Below, piece after piece: positions 36,704 to 46,498 of a stretch of DNA of 64,000 bases. Every line of letters begins with the position of its first letter. Positions within the stretch are counted from its first letter, which is position 1. The position numbers were made by a program, and so were the translations under genes. The notes below the pieces were generated by a model. That model saw only the letters and a program-made list of their open reading frames with translations. It was not told the DNA's origin and did no database searches. Origin of the DNA: Diphasiastrum complanatum (lineage: Eukaryota; Streptophyta; Lycopodiopsida; Lycopodiales; Lycopodiaceae); contig CM055106.1 of the NCBI GenBank assembly GCA_029204225.1, positions 13,957,392 to 14,021,391 of the forward strand, written 5' to 3'.

Positions 36704-36927
36704 CAAGGTTACACCCCGATTCGAACCGATTCTTTCTGGTTCAAACCGGCAGGCCAGAGCTTCGAATTGGAAAACGGTTCGAACCGAATTTTTTTTTTTT
36801 CAAAACGTTTTTTTTGACTTTTTGGGATTTTTTTTTTTTTTGCCCTAAATCCGGTTCGAACTGAATTCCGGTTCGAACCGGGTCCGAATGGTTCGAACGG
36901 TTCGAACCGTGGTTCGATGCAACTATG
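36704..36927. mobile_element. 224-bp hAT mini-element with palindrome arrays
   Basis: Flanked by the 8-bp duplication GACTTGAA (36696-36703 and 36928-36935), the hAT target length. Ends CAAGGTTACA and (complement) CATAGTTGCA agree at 7 of 10 positions. Both end regions are arrays of GGTTCGAACC, separated only by T-rich sequence. There is no cargo. Discounting the element and one duplication restores the LINE ORF1 reading frame. Confidence 0.85.
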
Positions 36928-37204
36928 GACTTGAAGCAGGTATGATGGTAGGAGCAGGTACAAAAGGCTCAGATGTGATGGACAGACCTGCAATGGAGGC
37001 GGATTCTGGGCCAACAGGGTGTGGTTCAGGACCCACGATGGAGGCGGCAACAGGGCGCGATTCAGGACCCGGGCCAGTAGGGCACGGTGGAGGGTGGGGG
37101 GAGCCTCCCCCCGGTTTGCGTGGAGCCATGCGGTAGGATGGAGGCAGCGCGCTGGCAGCAGGCACCCGGCTAGGCAGCCATCGCGGCTAGACAGCCGTCG
37201 CTGC

Positions 37205-37206
<2 letters not shown>

Positions 37207-37282
<76 letters not shown>
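37207..37282. repeat. (GA)n between LINE copies b and c
   Basis: About 38 GA units lie exactly between the 5' end of copy b and the 3' end of copy c. Confidence 0.97.
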
Positions 37283-37285
<3 letters not shown>

Positions 37286-38929
37286 AGAATTAGAATCATA
37301 TATTAATGTCTGTCAAGTACCCGAGGGCACATAAGACAAGTAGAAAGTACATCAAAAAAGAAGGAGCATTGTCCATGTAGGACTTATTCCTAACAACTAA
37401 ACCAACACTAGAAAACAGAGAGAAAAACAAAGCTTAACCTCTAGCTCTGTTGAGGGTACAATATCAGTAGCTTAACCACCAGCTACAGAGAGGGAAAGAG
37501 AAAACTGAAATAAGTTAGCTAACTGGCTAAGTGGATATAAAAAACTACGTGATATGGTGAGAAGCAGGTGTTGGCCTCCGGTGGCAAATGGATCACTTTT
37601 GACCAGTTTAAAATGAGAACTGAAAACATCCTTGGTGAGACATGCAACCACGGAAGGTCTTCCCTCTCACAAAGGGCCAATGCGCTGAGTGCCAGGTGCA
37701 ATCCTGTATGGATGGGAGCGGTCTATATAAGGATTCATGAGTCTCTGCTAACAAAAGGATATCACATTTCAGCATGAAAGAATGGAAGTCACCTGCTAAA
37801 GAAGATGATAGTATGCCATTACAATTCCAAAAACCAATATGTAAAGGTTGAGGGGATCTCGGGCTGCTTCTTTGCTCGAGAGCCCCAAATCCCTATTGAG
37901 AAATTTTATCAAAAATTTTTGGTTTGCCTTCAATGAAAACCACCCGCTGATTTCTTGCATTTGCATCCTGGATAATTTGTTTCTTGGCTTGCCATTGCGT
38001 GTGTAAGGTCATCATCCATAAAAATAAAAGTCCCTTTTAATTTGGCTCTAAGGCGTAGCGAAACTTGATAAACAAGACATTAGTGTCAAACTTACTTCTC
38101 CAAGCTGTATCAAATCCATCCGTGGTGTGTGTGAGCTTAGTTAAAAGGAGGTCTTTTGCCTCTTCAATGGGCTTATCCCTGTCGGGAATCCCCCTAACCC
38201 GGATATTAAAGGCTTTTTTTGCCCTTCTTTCTTGCTCGGAGAAGACATCTTCTAGTGTAGAATTCACAACTGCATGTTGAACCGAGCTTGAAGATTCGAC
38301 CTTACCATCGTTTTTGAGACGCGCTGCCCATGTCTTCGTTTCTTCCACTTGTTTCTCAAGGCTGGATATTTTGTTCAACGTCTCCTCCAATACATTCTTT
38401 TGAGGGATATGTTCCGCAATCCGTTGCTTAAGATATACATTTTCTTGTTCAAGCTGCTCCATTCGCTCTTTAACCCCACAGAGATCCAAAATCAGCTTGC
38501 CGTTCTCAATTTCAAAGAAGTGTAATTGTCTTTTGAGTCCGATGATTTCTTGTCGAATAAAGCTGATATCATAAGCAAAGAGGCCTTCAGTAGGTTTGGA
38601 AGGGGTATAATCAATTGTGGGCAATTGATTAACTGCAAATGTTTTGACAGCAGGGCGAGCATCCGTTTTGGATTCATATGCAGATGCGGTGGACAGATCA
38701 GAAGTGGATGTGATGGATAAACTTAAAACAAGTACGATGGCAGGAGCAGGTACCAAAAACTCAGATGTGAGGGACAAAAGGGTGTTTTCCGGGCCTTCCA
38801 AAGTAGGGCATGGTGGAGAGTGGGGGGAGTTACCTCCCCCTCGTTTGTTGCATGGAGCCATAGGACAGTATTGAAGGTTGTAGTAGGAACCCTGTAGGTC
38901 TGGTGGTCAACAGGTGCCAGCACCAGATA
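37283..38929 (-). pseudogene. LINE copy c: ORF1 plus start of endonuclease
   Basis: ORF1 (38861-38037, 274 codons) begins MAPCNKRGGGNSPHSPPC. It has a clear coiled coil at residues about 115-180 (EIENGKLIL, MEQLEQENVYLKQRI, ISSLEKQVEETKTW) and then an RRM-like block KKAFNIRVRGIPDRD. A frame break follows at FRYALEPN. To the left, 37850-37740 reads GFWNCNGILSSSLAGDF and LLLAETHES, the first strand and catalytic Glu region of the APE endonuclease. The rest of ORF2 is deleted and the 3' end follows. Confidence 0.75.
37308..37337 (-). other. LINE 3'-terminal hairpin (copy c)
   Basis: Minus strand: inner stem GTGCCC/GGGTAC (one G-U pair), outer stem GTCT/AGAC. Then ATTAAT and an ATTCTAATTC tail leading into (TC)n. 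Confidence 0.65.
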
Positions 38930-39272
38930 GGAGGCAACAGTGCATCGGGGGCTCAGATCCGTGCTCCAAAACAGAATGTCCAGATCTCAGTTCTGAGGTC
39001 CTCAACTGTCCGCTCCAGGTCAGAGGCTGAGCCAGGACAAAGATCCGCCCCAGGTTAGAGACAAAGAGCTCCAGGTCAGAGGTCCGCTCCAGGTGTGAGG
39101 TCCGCTCCAAGTGTGAGAGAGAGAGGTCCGCTCCAGCGCAGGGATCTGCTTCTCAAAGATCTGCTTCAGGAGAAGCGCTCCTCAGAGATTCGCTCCAGGG
39201 GAATGTCATTAGTGATAGACAGCTCCAGGTGTGAGAAAGAGAGAGGTCCGCTCCAGGACAGAGATCCGTTCC

Positions 39273-39337
<65 letters not shown>

Positions 39338-39530
39338 GTGCTCGGATCCGTTCCACAAAAGTCCCCTTCCCAGATGTCCGTTCCACAAAAGTCCGCTCCC
39401 CAGATGTCCGCTCAGATGTCCTCAGAGCTCAGAGATCCAAGCCCTGCTCAGAGATCTGTGCCCCGCTGTCCGCTCAGAGATCCGCTCAGGGATCAGTCCT
39501 CTCAGAGATCCGCCATGCTGTCCGCACAGA
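38930..39530. repeat. Minisatellite-like GATCCGCTCCAGG repeats with (GA)n
   Basis: Many degenerate units sharing RRTCCGCTCCAG and CAGATGTCCGCTC. An uninterrupted (GA)n lies at 39281-39335. It lies upstream of LINE copy c's ORF1 in minus orientation, so it may be its 5' UTR. Confidence 0.75.
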
Positions 39531-39551
39531 AAGAAAGAAAGCTTTATTAAT

Positions 39552-39581
39552 GTCTTTTCCATGCCAAAAGGCATATAAGAC
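39552..39581 (-). other. LINE 3'-terminal hairpin (copy d)
   Basis: Minus strand: outer stem GTCTT/AAGAC, perfect inner stem ATGCC/GGCAT, TTTT loop, then ATTAATAAAGC. Confidence 0.75.
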
Positions 39582-39789
39582 TAGTAAATGTACATGTCAA
39601 GTATGTGGTAACCATAGGAGCGTATGAAACGTCTCCAAAACAGTAACAAAAGTAGCAATCTAGAGCTAAAGCTATAAACTGAAATAGATGTGATGCTATT
39701 AGAAACATGTGGGAGCATGTATACTGCTAATAATCATGAGTGAGACGCTATCATCTGTGGAACCGAGGGCTTCGCCCGAATCATACGGG

Positions 39790-42358
39790 CTAACATGGTG
39801 GTCTACAATCGTGAAATGCTGGCCCAATGTGATGAAGGGAGGCCGGTGCACCATGTCTTTGCTGCATATAAGGCTGTGGGGGTGACAATAGTATCCAAGA
39901 GTCTACACTTACTGCGAACATCTCGGATGAGCTTCCTGAAACAAAACCGCTCAAGCTGAACAAGAGAGGAATTCCCAAGTCGGGTGGTGGCAGCTTGCCG
40001 CATGCTGAAGGTAGGACCAGAGAAGAAACTACCTCTAAGGCCTGTCCATCTAGGATGAGCTCTTGGCGCTGCATGAAGGCTCGAGAAGTGTTGAAGACCA
40101 TAACCTTGGTCTTCGCAGTGTTCACCCCCAACCCCCATCTGGTACAAAATCCCTGTAAACAATCCAGCTGCCTCTGCAAACCCTCTCTGGTCGGGGATAC
40201 TAGTACTACATCATCCGCATAAAGGAGAATAGCAATCAGAATGGTGCCAAGTCTACAGCCACCCCTGCCACACTGTGAGATGACTCGTTCTAACTCATCA
40301 ATATACAATCCAAAGAGAACCGGTGAAAGAAAGCACCCCTGTTTCACCCCAATGGTGCTCCAAATGTGATCAGATAAGCCACTGCTATGTCGGAAACATC
40401 CCAAGACCTTCTCATAAAGAGCCATCACTGCTAAAACAATATATGTGGAGAAACCAAGGTCACGAAGTCTCTGAATGAGCAGGGAGCGTGGTACAGAATC
40501 GAAGGCCTTCCTGAAATCTACAAAACAGTAGTAAACCCTCTCTTTCCTGTACTTAGCTTCCTCGATCAAGGCTCGAAGTGTAAAAATATGGTCAGTGGTA
40601 GAATAATGAGATCGGAAACCTGCCTGCCCCAATGCATGTAATCTTCGAGCTTCCGCCTCTGAACTCACTGCAGACTGGAGTATGGTACCATAGAGCTTCG
40701 TGAGAACATGTCCGATCATGATGGTGTGGTAATTACCAGGAATCATGGGATCACCATTTTTATGAATAGGGTGGATGATGTTGGTGCACCAGGATGAGGG
40801 GAAACCAGAGACAATGGCGGAATTGAGGAGAGTGGCTAGTGTGGGAGCAAGGAGGACGGAAGCATGGGTTAGGAGTTCAGATTCAAGGTCTTCGATATCT
40901 CTTGCTTTATGGGACTTCATTCTCTTGATGGCCGTAAGTACCATGTCAGATGTGAAGAAGGTGAACTCAGAGGGGCGTGGGGAGATAGAGATGGGTGCGT
41001 CAGTGGGTATGGTATATAGTTTGGTAGCGTATTCGGTCCATATGCGAAGGTCATCCAGGAGGGGTGTTGGAGCACGAGGGATAAACTCACGCCAAAAGGC
41101 GCCTGAAGAGGAAGTGAAGAGAAGATCAACAAGACGCGTTCCTTCGGAGTCATCATATATACGCTTTTTTCGGCGGAGTGTGCGACGGTAAGAGCGCCTG
41201 GCGGAGTGGAGGAGATGAGGATCGTGAGTGCGGGCATGGGTGACAAGCTAACGAAGAGAGCGACATTCAGCATCATACCACGGGGAGTGTGGGGGTCGTA
41301 TCGATGAGGAGCGGGTGCCTCTGCTTTTATGGGGTTTAGATGGAAAAGCAAGGGAAGCAGCGGTATGAAGAGAAGTGCTAAGAAAGGCAGTTTGAGTCTC
41401 GACTGTACTATCGCGAGGGAAGGAATGGAGCAATGAGGTTAGGAACTCCTGGTAGACTGGTGTATAGAGAGAACTTAATGTATACTTGGGTGCCCGTGTA
41501 AGCAGGGGGTCTGAGGATGGTTGGGGAGGTGGGAGGCGGCCGATAGCGAAGGAGAGAAAGGAATGATCAGAGAGAGTGGTGGGAGATACATGAAAATCAG
41601 AGATGAGAGATATGGAAGACGGTGATCCCATGAGATAATCTACAACACTATGTCCACCACTGTGAGGGTGACAAGTATAACTGCCAGATTTTGGCCAACA
41701 AGTTAGGCCATTGTAAATGGCTAACTCATGGGCCTCTCCAAACTGCAATAAATGCTCACCGTAAGGGGTAGTAGGTCCCAAGCTGTCCTCTGAAATCTTG
41801 GTAACTCCCATATAATCGCTGTCAAGGGCATGAACGCGGAGCTGGTCGGTGATGTCATAGAACTCTGACTGCCGTGAAGAGGTTCGGGCATTAAAATCTC
41901 CAGTGAGGAAAATATGTCCCCGCTCTGCGAATCTGATAATATCAGGTGATAAATCAAGGTAGGGTGAACCTGTGCCCTCAGCAAAGGACGAAGACTCTGG
42001 AGGAAAATAACAGGCCGCCACAAAGAGGTCCCTGTCCAACCCAATATCCTGCCCAACAATATGAATCCATATATACCGTGCATGCTCGTCGTGTCTGATG
42101 AACTCAATGCTCGGATGAAGAGACTCTATGTATAAACATGCAACACCTCTGGAACCACGACCGCTAGCTGATCTAGTCTCAAGTCTGTACACGGAATCCC
42201 ATCTGTATCCTGGAAAAATAGGTAATCCTCTCTCCTGACTCTCATGAGTCTCCATAAAGAGCAGTAAATCCCTGTCAGTGATGAAATCGATCAAGTCGCC
42301 AGCAATGGAAGATGAGTGTAAACCATCACAGTTCCATACTCCAATCCGGAGATGGTGT
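39790..42358 (-). pseudogene. LINE copy d ORF2: APE endonuclease and reverse transcriptase
   Basis: Endonuclease part (42294-41248): IGVWNCDGLHSSS at the start, LLLFMETHESQERG (catalytic Glu), LTGDFNARTSS (Asp/Asn), SGGHSVVDYLMG and TTLSDHSFLSF (terminal Ser-Asp-His). All key residues are present. A single TAG at about 41249 separates it from the RT in the same frame (TSDMVLTAIKRMK on). RT motifs: YCFVDFRKAFDSVPR (A), GVKQGCFLSPVLFGLYIDEL (B), LLYADDVVLVS (C). A frameshift near 40030 moves the thumb (RQAATTRLGNSSLVQLERF) to another frame. The target-primed integration machinery is thus almost intact but interrupted. The RT resembles I/CR1-like clades more than plant L1 or RTE. Confidence 0.85.
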
Positions 42359-42402
42359 GGGTGGGGCCCCGGGGAACTCTTGAACTTGGGGACCCCAAAT
42401 CT

Positions 42403-43768
42403 CTAGCACTGGGAGCTGCTAGGTGCGCTGTCAAGAAAACGCACTCGTCCATCTCGGTAAATGACTCGTCTGCCAGACTCACGGGCTGCCTGAAAGGCCT
42501 TACGGCTCTCCTCTACCTGGATATATGTGAGGTCGTCGTCCATATAGATAGTGGTACCACGTAGCTTAGCTCTGCACCGCAAAGCATCTCGACGGCACTC
42601 GAGGGAGGTGAAACGAAGAATGAGTGTGGCTGCATCTCTAGTGGTCCTCCATGCGGTGTCTAACCCCTCTGTCCTGTGCCCGAGAGTGATGTCGAGAAAG
42701 CGTTTAGCTTCAGCCAATGCATCCTGTGTATCTAGAACTCCACGAACTCTAATATTGTGGGATTTTTGGTCTCGAGATTTCTCCGAGATGGTGGCTGAGA
42801 TAACCGAGGAGATGGGAGCGCTGGGTTTGGTGCCCTTTTTCAAAACTGATGCCCAGGACAGGGCCTCTTCGTGTTGCTTCTCAATCTTGGTTTCTAGCTC
42901 CCATAGCATGTTGGTGGTGGATTCCGAAGTTGCGGCCTGTTTGATTCCGATGGATTGTTCGAGTGAGGCAACCTTGGACTGCAATAGCTTCTTCTCGTTG
43001 ATCAAAGAAGTAACCGTTCCTTTCAGCTGTGAGATTTCATACCGCAAAAATTGGAAATCTGCCTTGAATTGATCAATTTGCCAAGATGAAAAAAGTTCAA
43101 TTGATTTAGAAGGCGTATACGGAATATTGGCTGTAGACTGTGGTGCCGTGAAGGAGGAAGAGTGAGCAATGATTGGTGTTGGAAGAATAGGGTCAGAAGA
43201 CCGAAGAGGAGCCGAATCAAGGGAGCAGCCATCAGAGAGGGGGGTGAGAGTTGTAGTAGGAGAGGGAGATGGGTCATCAAGGGGGTGAGGTGAAGTGGCA
43301 GCGAGGGGGGGGGGGGGCCTGGAATGACAATGGGGTGAGGTGAGAGATTTGCGAGGGGGTGAGGTGAGGGGGGTGACAAGGAGGGGTCAGCGAGGAGGAT
43401 GGATGAGGTGGTGGCAGCTAGGAGATCGGGGAGGTCAGCGGGGGGGGGGGGGGGGGGGATGGAGCAGCGAGGGGGGAAGGGGAAGGAACAGCGAGGGGGT
43501 TAGGGGAAGGAGCAGCGAGGGAAGGGGCAACGAGGGGGGAATAAGGAGCATCGAGGGAAGGAGCAGCAGCGAGGGAAGGGGCAGTGAGGGGGGAAGAAGG
43601 AGCAGCGAGGAGGTTACGGGAAGGGGCAGCGAGGGAAGGAGAAGGAGCAGCGAGGGGGTTAGGGGAAGGGGCAGCGAGGGGAGGTGAGTGGTGAGCGAGG
43701 GAGGTGAGTGAGGAGGTGGCTGGGGATCGTGCTGATCTACGAGCAGGGGCGCGAGGAGGAGGGGCCAT
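42403..43768 (-). pseudogene. LINE copy d ORF1 (coiled coil + RRM-like)
   Basis: Starts MAPPPRAPARRSARSP. A long Pro/Ala/Ser linker follows (units like PLAAPSPS), encoded by a G-rich variable repeat with two poly-G runs that break the frame. From 43047 the frame is clean for 214 codons: coiled coil (LINEKKLLQSKVASLEQS), RRM-like SHNIRVRGVLDTQDALAEA, and a C-terminal domain TTIYMDDDLTYIQVEESRK then VIYRDGRVRFLD. This is the L1-type RNA-binding ORF1 layout. ORF1 ends at SSSQC and ORF2 follows within about 50 bases. Confidence 0.8.
43240..43700. repeat. G-rich minisatellite inside LINE copy d ORF1
   Basis: Variable GCAGCGAGGGGGGAAGG-type units with G runs at 43306-43316 and 43440-43458. Encodes the Pro/Ala/Ser linker on the minus strand. 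Confidence 0.8.
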
Positions 43769-43840
43769 GGTGGAGGGCGGATCAGGGCAGGGTCTAGGAC
43801 AGGGGGAGAGAGAATTAGAATTAGAATTATTATTATTAAC

Positions 43841-43869
43841 GTCTTTTGGTGCCCAGGGGCACATAAGAC
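43841..43869 (-). other. LINE 3'-terminal hairpin (copy e)
   Basis: Minus strand: outer stem GTCTT/AAGAC, inner stem GTGCCC/GGGCAC with a CT loop. Both sides of the inner stem differ from copies d and f while pairing is kept. Confidence 0.75.
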
Positions 43870-44095
43870 AAAAGAGAGTACAAAATGTGAGAAGCATTGT
43901 CCGCATAAGGACTTATTTACCAATGAAAAGACAGTAAAACTAAAACTAAAATATCGATCTCTCTGTCTCTAAGAGAAAAAGTATCCAAGCTTGACCACCA
44001 GCTGGTGAGGGTACAAAGCAAGAGCTTAACCACCTGCTCCGCGGAGGAAACTAGCTACGAGCAAGCCGAAAGTAATGAGTGATGGTAGTAGTGGG

Positions 44096-46216
44096 TCATG
44101 ATGTAGGCTGGTGGGAGGCGTATGAAGATCTAGTAGCACTGGATCGAGCCGAAACTCTCTGTGTCTTCGATCTTCGGACGGGGACGTCAAAATCCGCAAC
44201 CGAAATATCCACTCTGTCTCGCTTCTGGAAGAACTGAGTAATGTGAGCCTGACTGGAATCCATATCTGAGAGCGTAGGTAGAAGTGAAGCTCGTAAAATA
44301 TACATCTCTCTCAAAAGAAGACCCACACATCTAGCATCTGGATACTCGAGGAAGGAGCTCAACGTGAGGGGAATATCTCGGTATAAACAATGGTATCGTC
44401 CTCTAATCTCATAGTATACTGGGCAGCGAAAGATGAAATGAAACTCATCTTCCACCTCCTGAAGAGAACAAAGCTGACATATCCGCTGCAATCTGGGAGT
44501 GTCTGTGTATCTACCTGTCTCGATAGCAAGTTGATGAGAAGAGACTCGAAGCTGTCCTATACGATATCTCAGACCAAAAGATAGCGTCTGTGTAAGATAA
44601 ACTGGAAGAATAGGCAAGCCCGAAACGTCCAGCCGTAAAAGATGTGTGCCATAATAATGTAGCTTGACCCTATCTGGATCAGGATGTGACCATATAGTGC
44701 GTATGTAGCTCCGGTAGATCTGCTGTCTGATATAAGCATGGGTTCCATTCGGAAGATCAAGTGCGGATAAACCCCAAGTCTGAAGAAGGGCTGAGACACT
44801 GCGATACCAAGAGTGCTTGGCTCCCTGATCTGCAATGGTACAAGATGAAGTGAGAGCAGCAACAATGTATCTGGAGGTATCTAGATCTGATACCCTATGA
44901 AGAAAGGTGATGATCTGAAACATAGCACCAACAACTAATGGAGGAGAAGCAAACTCGGCTAGTATGATATCATGTGGTACTGAGGGCTTAGCCCGGATTA
45001 TCCTACTGAGCATGAGAATCTGGATACGAGTAAGATCTCTCCATGTATCGCGTGATAAATCAGGGCACCAAGTCTCAGCCGAATATAGCACAACTGGGGA
45101 GACAGTAGCAGAAAATAGTAGGCATCTGGTAGCAGGATCCTGCACATAATAAGTAGAGCAAAATCTCTCCATATGCACAAGAGCGGTATGCCCCTTGCGG
45201 AGCCTGGCGGTGGCTGCTGGTCGAAAAGTGAGTAGCGGACCAGAGAAAAGAACTCCCAAATAGGTGTAGGAGGTCACGATCTCAATCGGTAGCCCGTCAT
45301 AATAGAAAATCACATCTCTCATATGCTGTCTGTTGGTGTTAAACACCATAATCTTAGTCTTCTTAAGGTTAACCGTCAATCCCCAACGCTGGCAAAAGTG
45401 ATGTAAAGCAGAAAGGTGACTCTGTAAACCAGCTGCAGAGGATGAGAGGAGAACCACATCATCAGCGTACAAGAGAATGGGGATAATAATGTCTGCTAGG
45501 GGACAGCCCTCTCCACCTTCCTCGCGAATAATCCGCTCGAGGTCATCTATATATAGTGCAAAAAGAGTGGGTGATAAGGGGCAACCCTGCTTCACCCCAA
45601 TGGTAGAATGTATCTGTGAGGACCAGCCACTACCATCTCTGAAACGTGCCAAGACTCGCTCATATAAAGTAATGATCGCAGCAATAGTATCCTCTGAAAA
45701 GCCAAGTGAAGACAGTCTCTGGAAAAGAAGATGTCGTGGAACAGAGTCAAAAGCTTTGCGAAAATCCACAAAGCAACAGTAAATTCTCTGTTTCCGATGT
45801 CGAGCCTCCTCAATAATGCATCTCAAAATGAAGATCTGGTCTGAAGTAGAATATCCCGGTCTGAAACCAGCTTGACCCATAGCGTGTAAACCCTCAGTTT
45901 CAGCAAAAGATCCAGTGACTGTCTGTAGTATAGAGCCATATATCTTAGCTAGAGTGTGGCCAATCATAATGGTGCGGTAGTTTCCTACATTCATGGGATC
46001 ACCTGCCTTGAGGATGGGGTGAAGGATATTAGTACACCAAGCCGTAGGAAAACCAGAAGTAACAGCTGTGTTAAAAACATGAGCAATGTAAGGGGAGATG
46101 AGATGTGCTACGGGCTTTAGGAAGTCTACACTTGGCTCCTCCATCACTACCGGTGATGGGGGGGTGTCCAACAGGGAGGGGGGTGTAAGAACACCCTCCT
46201 TTTTCTTAGGTGCCAT
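44096..46216 (-). CDS. LINE copy e reverse transcriptase with ORF1-type start
   Basis: An uninterrupted 706-codon ORF. Residues 1-24 (MAPKKKEGVLTPPSLL on) are the ORF1-type start seen in copies b, c and d. From about residue 30 it is ORF2: the region before RT (FNTAVTSGFPTAWCTNI), then YRTIMIGHTLAKIYGSIL, motif A CCFVDFRKAFDSVPRHLL, motif B GVKQGCPLSPTLFALYIDDL, motif C LLYADDVVLLSS and KTKIMVFNT. Thumb LYSAETWCPDL follows. Near residue 590 comes the zinc motif CQLCSLQEVEDEFHFIFRC, then YYEIRGRYHCLYRD. Coiled coil, RRM and endonuclease are absent, so an internal deletion fused the two ORFs in frame. The lack of any stop suggests a young copy or constraint; which of these is unknown. Confidence 0.85.
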   Translation of the reverse strand: MAPKKKEGVLTPPSLLDTPPSPVVMEEPSVDFLKPVAHLISPYIAHVFNTAVTSGFPTAWCTNILHPILKAGDPMNVGNYRTIMIGHTLAKIYGSILQTVTGSFAETEGLHAMGQAGFRPGYSTSDQIFILRCIIEEARHRKQRIYCCFVDFRKAFDSVPRHLLFQRLSSLGFSEDTIAAIITLYERVLARFRDGSGWSSQIHSTIGVKQGCPLSPTLFALYIDDLERIIREEGGEGCPLADIIIPILLYADDVVLLSSSAAGLQSHLSALHHFCQRWGLTVNLKKTKIMVFNTNRQHMRDVIFYYDGLPIEIVTSYTYLGVLFSGPLLTFRPAATARLRKGHTALVHMERFCSTYYVQDPATRCLLFSATVSPVVLYSAETWCPDLSRDTWRDLTRIQILMLSRIIRAKPSVPHDIILAEFASPPLVVGAMFQIITFLHRVSDLDTSRYIVAALTSSCTIADQGAKHSWYRSVSALLQTWGLSALDLPNGTHAYIRQQIYRSYIRTIWSHPDPDRVKLHYYGTHLLRLDVSGLPILPVYLTQTLSFGLRYRIGQLRVSSHQLAIETGRYTDTPRLQRICQLCSLQEVEDEFHFIFRCPVYYEIRGRYHCLYRDIPLTLSSFLEYPDARCVGLLLREMYILRASLLPTLSDMDSSQAHITQFFQKRDRVDISVADFDVPVRRSKTQRVSARSSATRSSYASHQPTS

Positions 46217-46442
46217 AGGAGGCGGTAAGCAAATGGAGGACCAGCGCAGGGCAGCGTAGGGCAGGTGCGAAGGTCAGCACTGCAGCGCCAGCAGGTCGGA
46301 CAGCAGCGCCAGCAGGGCGGGTGGGCGCGCAAGAGAGAGAGAGGGCAGCAGCGCTAGCAGGGCGGGCAGCGCATCAGTAGGGCGGGCAGCGCACCAGCAG
46401 GCGGGCAGCGCATCAGCAAGCGGGCAGCGCACCAGCAGAGCG

Positions 46443-46444
<2 letters not shown>

Positions 46445-46496
<52 letters not shown>
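46445..46496. repeat. (GA)n between LINE copies e and f
   Basis: About 26 GA units at the junction. Confidence 0.97.

Positions 46497-46498
<2 letters not shown>

Larger units (their letters stand above)
35732..37206 (-). pseudogene. LINE copy b: ORF1 only, split by a hAT mini-element
   Basis: ORF1 starts near 37128 (MAPRKPGGGSPHPPP), has a Pro-rich leader, and is interrupted by the element at 36704-36927. It continues in the same frame after it (ITPTFDPPSPSPSPS), then a coiled-coil part (YLDDHQKTLLSLEATIQ) and an RRM-like block (ALNVRVRGITNSQDVVGEA). The end is IYRDGIIRFIDIKP. ORF1 is followed within about 100 bases by the 3' terminal region: ORF2 has been deleted. Frame breaks at about 36330 and 36030. 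ORF1 proteins of this type bind RNA as trimers. Confidence 0.75.
39531..43805 (-). mobile_element. LINE copy d, nearly complete
   Basis: Minus strand. ORF1 (about 43768-42403), ORF2 endonuclease and RT, then the 3' terminal hairpin at 39552-39581 and a (TTTC)n tail at 39530-39541. The part of ORF2 after the RT thumb, including the zinc motif, is deleted. Confidence 0.8.
43806..46444 (-). mobile_element. LINE copy e with one long intact ORF
   Basis: Minus strand. A GC-rich 5' region with GCGGGCAGCGCACCAGC repeats (46260-46440), then the 706-codon ORF, then about 280 bases of 3' region. It ends in the hairpin at 43841-43869 and an ATTCTAATTCTAATTC tail with a short (TC)n. Confidence 0.8.

Noticed and set aside
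36709-37306. Ser/Leu- and Arg/Glu-repeat ORFs
   Set aside because: Encoded by the (GA)n tract; also seen at 39095-39578, 46274-46685 and 49531-49728.
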